Made by a program: the position numbers and the translations under genes. DNA of 38,851 nucleotides. Source: Myxococcales bacterium (GTDB lineage Bacteria; Myxococcota; Myxococcia; Myxococcales; UBA5297). Positions 33,093 to 38,851 of the stretch are shown one piece after another (position 1 is the first letter of the stretch; every line of letters starts with the position of its first letter). The stretch covers positions 1-38,851 of the forward strand of contig JAISIF010000081.1 of the NCBI GenBank assembly GCA_031262165.1. The letters run 5' to 3'. The notes under the pieces were generated by a model, which was not told the origin of the DNA, searched no databases, and saw only the letters and a program-made list of their open reading frames with translations.

Positions 33093-33757
33093 TCGCCCTC
33101 TGCCGCGTCTGACACGACGCGCCCGGCGTCGAGCAGCAGGAGCTGATCGCAGCGTCCCTGGATCGGTTCACCATCGGCAGCGGCGATCAAGAGCCCGCCC
33201 GACGCGTCGCTCCACAGGCCAAAGAGCAGGTCGAGGATGCGCGCGGAGGTGCCTGGATCGAGCCCAGCGAGCGGGTCGTCGGCGAGGAGGTAGCGTGGCT
33301 TGGCCACGATGGCGCGCGCCAGGCCGAGCCGCTTTTTCATCCCGCCCGACAGGCCCTCGGGCAGAGCGCGCGCTTGGCCGTCGAGGCCGACCTCGGCCAA
33401 CATCCGCATGGCGCGCGTCTGAGCCTCGCGTTCTGGGACACCGCGCCCGAGCAAGGGCAGCGTGACGTTGCCCAGCACGTTCAGCGAGTCGAACAGCGCA
33501 TCGCTCTGGAACACGAGGCCGAGGTGGCGCCGGACGCGCCTGAGCCCAGCCGCGTCGAGGCGCGCCAGATCTTCACCGTCGATGCGCACGCGGCCAGCGC
33601 TCGGCCGGAGCAGGCCAGTCATGACCCGGAACAGCGTGGTCTTGCCGCTGCGGGCTGGGCCGACCACGGCCAGGTTCCGCGCGCCGAACACCCCCGAGAT
33701 GGGCCCGAGCACGCGCCGCCCACCCAGGCAGACCTCCACCGCTTCGAGCTCGATCAC
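33050..33757 (-). CDS. ABC-type ATPase with altered catalytic motifs (MlaF-like)
   Basis: A 235-residue nucleotide-binding protein. Walker A is GPARSGKTT (33-41), with Arg where Gly is usual. The Q loop LVFQSDALFDS and signature LSGGMKKRLGLARAI resemble MlaF-type lipid-transport ATPases. Walker B reads YLLADDPLAGLDP, so the catalytic Glu is Asp161. The H loop reads IAAADGEP, with Ala194 in place of the conserved His. Hydrolysis should therefore be weak or absent, while ATP binding may remain. No permease or MCE gene is nearby. The gene starts one base after the ubiB-like stop, so the two form an operon. A partner-regulated or structural role is possible but unproven. Confidence 0.85.
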   Translation of the reverse strand: MIELEAVEVCLGGRRVLGPISGVFGARNLAVVGPARSGKTTLFRVMTGLLRPSAGRVRIDGEDLARLDAAGLRRVRRHLGLVFQSDALFDSLNVLGNVTLPLLGRGVPEREAQTRAMRMLAEVGLDGQARALPEGLSGGMKKRLGLARAIVAKPRYLLADDPLAGLDPGTSARILDLLFGLWSDASGGLLIAAADGEPIQGRCDQLLLLDAGRVVSDAAEGDHLPKPSSRDRAAS

Positions 33758-33758
33758 G

Positions 33759-35507
33759 TCACTTCCCTTTGTCCGCTGCCTTGGGCTGCACGAGCTGCTT
33801 CTTCCGGCGCCGCGCGTTCAAGAAGCGCGTCAGGTTCACCTTGAAGCTCTTGCCGCTCAGCAGGCTCCAGGCGAGCGCGATCCCGAACAGGAGGCCGATG
33901 GCCACGCTGGAGAGCAGGGCAGCGATCGGCACGCCCGCCACGGACATGTCGAGTTTCGAGATGGACAGGAAGCCGCCGATGGTCAGGCCGCACGCGAGGA
34001 AGCCCAGGAAGATGATGACTCCCAGGCCCTTGAGGCTCGTGTTGATCTGCTGGAGGTCTTCGCTCGCGAGGTTCAGCTTGAATTGGCCCCGCTCCATGTC
34101 GAGGAGGATCTGGGCCAGCTGCATGGGGACATCGCTCGCCAGCGTCTGGAGCCGCAGCATGGCCCTGAGGCCCATGGTCCCGGCGTCGGACGTGTCGTAG
34201 CGCGAGAGCAGCATCTTCTTGGCGTAGGGCAGGATGGCTTTCTCCACGTCGAGATGCGGGTCGAGCCGCCGCGCCACGCCCTCGACGAGGATCGCCGCCC
34301 GAAACAAGAGCGCGTAGTCCTTGGGCACGCGGACGTGGTGCTGGACGGCCAGGCTGAGCAGCTCGGGGATGAGCTGGCCTGTGTCGATCTGATCCAGGGC
34401 GTTGGGTTTGGTCAGGTATTTGTCGATGGCGGCCTGGATGTCGGCCTTGAACGCGGCGAGATCGGTCCGCTCGTTCGAGGCGCTGGCCAGGCGGTAGATG
34501 AGGCGCGCCACGGTGTCGGCGTCCTTGAGCACGATGGCCATCATCAGGAGGATCAGGTTCTCCTGCATCTGCGGCGTGAGGCGGCCGACCGAACCCAAGT
34601 CGAGGATGCCGAGCCGCCCGTCATCGAGCGCGAGCAGGTTCCCCGGATGCGGATCGCCGTGGAACAGTCCATCGACGAAGAGCTGCTGAAAGGCATCGTC
34701 CACCACGATTTCGCAGAGCTTCTTGCCCGCCTCGTCGGAGAGCTTGCTCTCGCGCAGCTTGTGTCCACGCACGAGCTCCATCGTCAGGATGATGGCGTTG
34801 GAGAGCTCGGGAAAGGGGCGCGGGACGGCGATGGCCGGGCGGCCTTTGTGGTTGTGGTGGAACTCGGTGAGGTTGTCCTGCTCGCGCTCGAAGTCGAGCT
34901 CCTGGAGGATCGATGTCTCGAAGGCCTCGACGAGATCCACGGGCGAATAGATGGCGCTCTCCTGGAACACCGCCTCGGCCATGCGCGCGAGTTTGTGGAG
35001 CAGGTCGAGATCCGCGCGAATGGTGTCGGCGATGTGCGGGCGCTGGACTTTGACGACGACCTCCTGGCCATCGAGCGTGACCGCGCGGTGGACCTGGGCG
35101 ATCGACGCCGAGGCGAGCGGCACTTCGTCGAACGAGGCAAACAGCTCATCGAGCGGCTTTCCGAACGAGGACTCGACCTGCTGGCGGATGTGCTCGAAGG
35201 GCTCGTGCTGCACGTCGTCCTGAAGGCGCGAGAGCTCCTGGAGGTAGTCGCGCGGCAAGAGGTCGACGCGTGTGGAGAGGATCTGGCCGAACTTGATGAA
35301 GGTGGTCCCCAGCTCGGTGAGCAGGCAGCGGAAGCGCTCGGGCGCAGTGCGCTGGGCGGCCTCGGGGTGCAGCGGGACGGCCTCTTCGATGCCGAGGAGC
35401 TCCCAGAGCTTCTCGCGCTCCCGGTGGAGCGTGGGGCCGAGGCCGTGCCTCAGTGACAGCATCGCGATCTCACGAACGCGATTCATCTCTTGAATGGCTT
35501 GGAACAT
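33759..35507 (-). CDS. ABC1/UbiB-family atypical kinase
   Basis: A 582-residue member of the UbiB/COQ8 family, membrane-bound ATPases or kinases linked to ubiquinone synthesis and lipid handling. Family motifs are present: KFGQ (72-75) in the KxGQ helix, the Ala-rich loop LASASIAQVHRA (131-142), Lys153 in VVVKVQRP, HGDPHPGN (283-290), and ILDLGSVGRL with Asp303. Two C-terminal hydrophobic helices (GVIIFLGFLACGLTIGGFL and AALLSSVAIGLLFGIALAWS) form the membrane anchor. I chose ATG 35507; longer readings upstream run through a tandem-repeat array. It is followed after one base by the ABC ATPase gene. No ubiquinone genes are in the window, so the substrate is open. Confidence 0.92.
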   Translation of the reverse strand: MFQAIQEMNRVREIAMLSLRHGLGPTLHREREKLWELLGIEEAVPLHPEAAQRTAPERFRCLLTELGTTFIKFGQILSTRVDLLPRDYLQELSRLQDDVQHEPFEHIRQQVESSFGKPLDELFASFDEVPLASASIAQVHRAVTLDGQEVVVKVQRPHIADTIRADLDLLHKLARMAEAVFQESAIYSPVDLVEAFETSILQELDFEREQDNLTEFHHNHKGRPAIAVPRPFPELSNAIILTMELVRGHKLRESKLSDEAGKKLCEIVVDDAFQQLFVDGLFHGDPHPGNLLALDDGRLGILDLGSVGRLTPQMQENLILLMMAIVLKDADTVARLIYRLASASNERTDLAAFKADIQAAIDKYLTKPNALDQIDTGQLIPELLSLAVQHHVRVPKDYALLFRAAILVEGVARRLDPHLDVEKAILPYAKKMLLSRYDTSDAGTMGLRAMLRLQTLASDVPMQLAQILLDMERGQFKLNLASEDLQQINTSLKGLGVIIFLGFLACGLTIGGFLSISKLDMSVAGVPIAALLSSVAIGLLFGIALAWSLLSGKSFKVNLTRFLNARRRKKQLVQPKAADKGK

Positions 35508-35548
35508 GTGTAGACCGCCACACAGCTTGGCACATGCTGAACTAGCCA

Positions 35549-35618
35549 GAATGAGCCGGAACGAATCGAAATGAAGTGGGACTATCCGGGAAGAACCGGG
35601 ATGAGGTGGGATGGCCGA
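35549..35618. repeat. Seven degenerate 10-bp tandem units upstream of the UbiB-like gene
   Basis: On the plus strand the units are GAATGAGCCG, GAACGAATCG, AAATGAAGTG, GGACTATCCG, GGAAGAACCG, GGATGAGGTG and GGATGGCCGA. The period is one DNA helical turn. The array lies 42-111 bases before the start codon of the minus-strand kinase gene. Confidence 0.65.
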
Positions 35619-35989
35619 GTGGTCATGGCCCCACCCCATGACGCGCGGTTCAGCTTTTCACAAGGTTTGAGGCGGCCAGGACGCTCTGCGGCTCACGCTG
35701 GTCGCCTGATTTGTGATGGCCAATGTGGCGCTCTGTGGGGCGTTCAGACAGGTGCTCTCACTCGCAAACAACGATTCAAGGCGTGTTTGAGGCCTTTTTA
35801 TGGCGACCTGAAAACATGCACTGGCCACATGCGCGCTCAGTAAACCGCTCAGGACAATTGTCGCAGGAGCGTTGCAGGCGGTCTGAGTAATAGAAGCCCC
35901 GACAAAGCCGGGGGCTTTGGATGTGAGCCGCTCAAAGCGGCCAATGGGTGGGGGAGCGCTAACGCGGTCCACTCAGATTTTCTGCCACC
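35619..35989. other. Non-coding stretch with tandem perfect hairpins
   Basis: No coding region here is convincing. AAGCCCC (35894-35900) pairs with GGGGCTT (35911-35917), a terminator-like hairpin on either strand. GCCGCT (35927-35932) pairs with AGCGGC (35936-35941). Nothing is recognised in 35640-35860, which is less GC-rich than the genes around it. Confidence 0.5.
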
Positions 35990-36145
35990 TTTAGGACTTA
36001 TCCCTTGATTAGGACCGAGCAGCGCGAATGCCGGGGAGAGCCAGACGAGGCGCGAGGCGGGAGCTTCCAGACGGAAGCGAAGAGCGAAGGCTGGCGTTTC
36101 ACGGACGAGCGGGGCGACAGGATGATTGAGGGATAAATCCTTAGT
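35990..36145 (+). repeat. Dispersed about 160-bp structured repeat, copy B
   Basis: Homologous to 2977-3141. The ends are inverted repeats: AGGACTTATCCCT (35993-36005) and AGGGATAAATCCT (36129-36141) match at 12 of 13 positions when one is reversed. The central hairpin pairs GCTTCC (36063-36068) with GGAAGC (36073-36078); relative to copy A, two base pairs have changed on both sides. It lies between the hairpin region and miaB; 36146-36369 holds no other feature I recognise. Confidence 0.72.
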
Positions 36146-36369
36146 GATTCCGGTGGCCTTTCGAGTCCTCTCTTGCCAAACGCGGAAAAAGAATTCTGAT
36201 CGCGCGTTGTTTCGAGCTGCACACAACTCGTCCGCCCACTCCTCCCGAGTGGGCGGCTTTCGTTTCGCCGGATCGATCCCCTTCTTTGCTTTGGCAGCCG
36301 CGCCCCGAGACAGGGGGCCTTGGGCCGAGCGGGATGAAGGCGGGTCGGAGACACGGTTCTGAGCCATCC

Positions 36370-37794
36370 ATGACGATGACAAACGATTCAGACGCCCACC
36401 CCTTGGGCTCTGAGGGCGCGGAAGCCAATGGCGCGCTCTCTCTCCTGCGTGGCCTCTCGTTCTGTATCCAGACGTTCGGCTGCCAGATGAACGAATACGA
36501 CTCGGAGCGCATGGCCGAGCTGCTCACGCGCAGTGGCATGCGGCCCGTCGCCGAGATCGAACAGGCCGACTTGGTCCTCCTGAATACGTGCGCTGTCCGC
36601 GAGAAGCCGTCGCACAAGGTCGTCTCGCTGCTCGGCCGCCTCAGGCCTCGACAAGGCACACGGCGCGGCGCCCATCGGCAGCGCCTGGCCGTGGCTGGCT
36701 GCGTGGCCCAGCATCAAAAGGAAGAGCTCCTGCGGCAGGTGCCTTGGCTCGACCTCGTGATTGGCCCGGACGCCATCCCTCGGCTTCCCGAACTCGTCGA
36801 GCGCGCCTTTGACGGCGAGCGCATCTGCGACACCTCGTTCACCGATCGCCACGCCTACGCCTTTCCGAACGCCCAGTCAGAGACCGTCCGCGGCCGGGCC
36901 AGCGCGCTCGTCACCGTGATGAAGGGCTGCAACAACGGCTGTGCCTACTGCGTCGTTCCCAGGACGCGTGGCCGCGAGCAGAGCCGCCCCAAGGCAGAGG
37001 TCCTCGCCGAGGTGCGGGGCATGGCCGAGGCGGGCGTGCGCGAGGTCGTGCTCATCGGCCAGAACGTCAACTCCTACGACGGCGGATGCTCGTTCGCCGC
37101 GCTCCTCTCCGCCGTGTCCGAGGTGACGGGCATCGAGCGCATCCGCTTCACGACGAGCAACCCACACGACCTGGGCGACGACCTGGTCGAGGCGTTCGCA
37201 CGGCTGCCCAAGCTCATGCCGAGCTTCCACCTGCCCGTTCAGTCGGGCAGCGATCGCGTGCTCGCGCAGATGCGGCGCGGCTACACGGTGGCCGACTACC
37301 TCGCGCGCATCGACAAGCTGCGCGCGGCGCGACCCGGAATCGCGCTCACGACCGACATCATCGCGGGCTTTCCCGGCGAGACAGAGGCCGAGTTCGAGGA
37401 GACGATCGCCCTGTGCGAGCGCGTCCGCTACGAGAACGTCTATTCGTTCGTGTTCTCGCCGCGCGCGGGCACGAGTGCGGCGCGCCACGAGGCCGAGTGG
37501 GGCATCGTCCCGCACGAAGAGAAGGTGCGCCGCCTCGAAAAGCTCCAGGCCATCGCCCGCGACATCTCGCTGAGTTTCGCGCAGGCCAAGGTGGGGCAGG
37601 CCGTCGAGGTCCTCGTCGAGGGCGTCTCCAAGACGCGCGCGGATCGGCTCTTTGGCCGCACGCCCGAGAGCCGGACGGTCAACTTCGAGGGGAACGCGCG
37701 TGCTGGAGAGCTGGTCATGGTCGAGATTGCCTCGGCCTCCTCCAACGCGCTCTTCGGTGTGCAGCGAGGGGCTGGTCGAGGTCATCTTTCATGA
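36370..37794 (+). CDS. miaB: tRNA-2-methylthio-N6-dimethylallyladenosine synthase
   Basis: A 474-residue radical SAM methylthiotransferase that adds a methylthio group to i6A37 of tRNA. The N-terminal UPF0004 domain holds cluster ligands Cys38 (QTFGCQMNEYDSE), Cys74 (LLNTCAVREK) and Cys111 (VAGCVAQ). The radical SAM CX3CX2C is Cys187, Cys191 and Cys194 (GCNNGCAYCVVPRTRGRE). A C-terminal TRAM domain (VEVLVEGVSKTRADRLFGRT) binds tRNA. ATG 36370 is used; ATG 36376 is an alternative, and neither has a strong ribosome site. It overlaps the next gene by ATGA. Confidence 0.96.
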   Translation: MTMTNDSDAHPLGSEGAEANGALSLLRGLSFCIQTFGCQMNEYDSERMAELLTRSGMRPVAEIEQADLVLLNTCAVREKPSHKVVSLLGRLRPRQGTRRGAHRQRLAVAGCVAQHQKEELLRQVPWLDLVIGPDAIPRLPELVERAFDGERICDTSFTDRHAYAFPNAQSETVRGRASALVTVMKGCNNGCAYCVVPRTRGREQSRPKAEVLAEVRGMAEAGVREVVLIGQNVNSYDGGCSFAALLSAVSEVTGIERIRFTTSNPHDLGDDLVEAFARLPKLMPSFHLPVQSGSDRVLAQMRRGYTVADYLARIDKLRAARPGIALTTDIIAGFPGETEAEFEETIALCERVRYENVYSFVFSPRAGTSAARHEAEWGIVPHEEKVRRLEKLQAIARDISLSFAQAKVGQAVEVLVEGVSKTRADRLFGRTPESRTVNFEGNARAGELVMVEIASASSNALFGVQRGAGRGHLS

Positions 37795-38261
37795 CGAAAC
37801 GCGGGGAGCTGTCGGTCGGGCTCGTCGTCACACAGGTCAGTCCCGTGCTCCTCTACGTGGGGCTCATCTTCGCACTCTCGTCACTGCCGCAGGCACAGGT
37901 CAGCACGCTCACCGCGCCCTGGCTGGCGTTCCCGCACGCGGACAAGGCCATCCACTTCATCGAATACGCGTTCCTCGGCGCGCTCGGCTTGCGTGCCCTC
38001 CTCCTGAAGGGCCACGGGCTCTCCCCCAGGCGCGCCTTCCCGGTCATGCTCGCCCTCGGCGGCCTGTGCGCGCTGATCGACGAGCTCTTCCAGGCGACGG
38101 TGGCGGCGCGCGATTCGAGCGCCACGGACTGGTTGGCGGACATCTTCGGGATCTTCTTTGGCCTCCTGATCGTCCGATTGATTCTGTGGCGCGCCGGTCC
38201 ATTTCCGCCGCCCGCCCGCGCGTCAGCGCCATCAGAAGAAAGTGAGAGCGGGCTCAGATGA
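37791..38261 (+). CDS. VanZ-family membrane protein
   Basis: A 156-residue inner-membrane protein with about four hydrophobic segments (SPVLLYVGLIFALSSLP, YAFLGALGLRALLL, FPVMLALGGLCALIDELFQ, IFGIFFGLLIVRLILW). The VanZ pattern is clear: HADKAIHFIEYAFLG, DELFQ, and a later RDSSATDWLADIFG. Family members affect glycopeptide sensitivity in some species, but no general activity is known. Start and stop both overlap neighbours by 4 bases (ATGA), placing it in the miaB operon. Confidence 0.9.
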   Translation: MTKRGELSVGLVVTQVSPVLLYVGLIFALSSLPQAQVSTLTAPWLAFPHADKAIHFIEYAFLGALGLRALLLKGHGLSPRRAFPVMLALGGLCALIDELFQATVAARDSSATDWLADIFGIFFGLLIVRLILWRAGPFPPPARASAPSEESESGLR

Positions 38262-38812
38262 CCCTGCGCAGCTACTTCGGGAAATTTCCCAACGTCTCCC
38301 CTGATGCCTTCATCGACGAGAGCGCCCAGCTCATCGGCGACGTCACCGTGGGCGCGCGCTCGAGCGTCTGGTGCAACGCCGTGGTGCGCGGCGACGTGAA
38401 CTTCATCCGCATCGGCGAGGAGACGAACGTCCAGGATCTCGCCTGCCTGCACGTCACGCACGACACCCACCCGCTCGTGCTCGGCGACCGCGTATCCGTG
38501 GCTCACGGCGTGTGCCTGCACGGCTGCACGATCGGCGACGGCACGCTGATCGGCATCGGGGCGATCGTCCTGGACGGCGCGATCGTGGGCGAGGGATGCC
38601 TCGTCGCCGCTGGATCGCTCGTCACGCCCAAGATGGAGATCCCGCCCCACAGCTTCGTCATGGGCGCCCCGGCCCGCGTCCATCGATCGCTCGCGGATGC
38701 CGAGGTCTCGAACCTCCTCGAGAACGCTGCCAACTATGTCCGCTATCGCGAGGCCTATCTCGAGGTGGAACGCCCGTTCGCGCACGCCGAGACCGCCACC
38801 TCCCGAGGTTGA
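38258..38812 (+). CDS. Gamma-class carbonic anhydrase family protein
   Basis: A 184-residue left-handed beta-helix protein of the gamma-CA/YrdA/PaaY family. Three histidines match the zinc ligands of the class: His65 (CLHVTHD), His83 (VAHG) and His88 (CLHGCTIGDG); the 5-residue spacing of the last two is as in Cam. Hexapeptide repeats (LIGDVTVGARSSVW, IGDGTLIGIGAIVLDGAIVG) cover about 20-145, and a C-terminal helix follows (ADAEVSNLLENAANYVRYRE). It may be a carbonic anhydrase or a metal-bound acyltransferase relative. It is coupled to vanZ. Past its stop, 38813-38851 holds no feature. Confidence 0.92.
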   Translation: MTLRSYFGKFPNVSPDAFIDESAQLIGDVTVGARSSVWCNAVVRGDVNFIRIGEETNVQDLACLHVTHDTHPLVLGDRVSVAHGVCLHGCTIGDGTLIGIGAIVLDGAIVGEGCLVAAGSLVTPKMEIPPHSFVMGAPARVHRSLADAEVSNLLENAANYVRYREAYLEVERPFAHAETATSRG

Positions 38813-38851
38813 ACCCGAAGCGCCCGCGCGCGGACTCGACATGCCGCGTCA

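Noticed and set aside
33462-35456. Long plus-strand open frame (664 codons) opposite the UbiB-like gene
   Set aside because: It is the high-GC shadow of the UbiB/ABC genes, whose motifs are unmistakable; its own product has no recognisable domain.
1-38851. CRISPR array, prophage or integrative element spanning the window
   Set aside because: No regularly spaced identical repeats, integrase, phage structural genes or tRNA attachment site were found.

Overview
The window is 38.9 kb of mostly high-GC DNA from a Gram-negative bacterium. Outer-membrane genes (TolC-type CzcC, an OmpA-like protein, lipoproteins), an RpoH-type sigma factor with a long acidic N-terminal extension, an L25/CTC ribosomal protein and an EpsC-type serine acetyltransferase fit a Myxococcota or other deltaproteobacterial-type lineage. 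That placement is an inference from gene style; there is no rRNA here to prove it.

Layout. 1-2960 is AT-richer and looks acquired: a frameshifted IS5-type transposase tail, a secreted PDZ protein and a CsgG-like lipoprotein whose start lies next to a 14-base C tract. 3.3-6.1 kb holds a soluble histidine kinase convergent with treZ. 6.3-12.7 kb is a CzcCBA-type heavy-metal efflux operon led by a small Cys/His-rich protein. 13-14.8 kb holds rplY and an OmpA-like protein. 15.2-17.9 kb (minus strand) is rsmE, a membrane-anchored jelly-roll protein and rpoH. Directly upstream of rpoH sits an AT-rich single-gene restriction-modification protein (17.9-20.4 kb), then an OPT transporter. 23.1-25.6 kb is a glycosyltransferase plus O-antigen ligase/polymerase pair. 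25.8-33.1 kb carries an M28 peptidase, a TPR protein, a serine acetyltransferase, queE behind a likely attenuator, and a second O-antigen-ligase-like protein fused to TPRs. 33.0-35.5 kb (minus) pairs a UbiB/ABC1 kinase with an ABC ATPase whose catalytic residues are altered. 36.4-38.8 kb is miaB-vanZ-gamma carbonic anhydrase, joined by ATGA overlaps.

Most notable non-coding structure: (i) a roughly 160-bp repeat present twice (2977-3141 and 35990-36145), with inverted ends and a central hairpin whose base pairs covary between copies; (ii) a cascade of mutually exclusive stems ending in a strong intrinsic terminator 12 bases before queE; (iii) a 10-bp-period degenerate tandem array upstream of ubiB; (iv) long mononucleotide C tracts at the 5' ends of two membrane-associated genes. 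No tRNA, rRNA or CRISPR array was seen.
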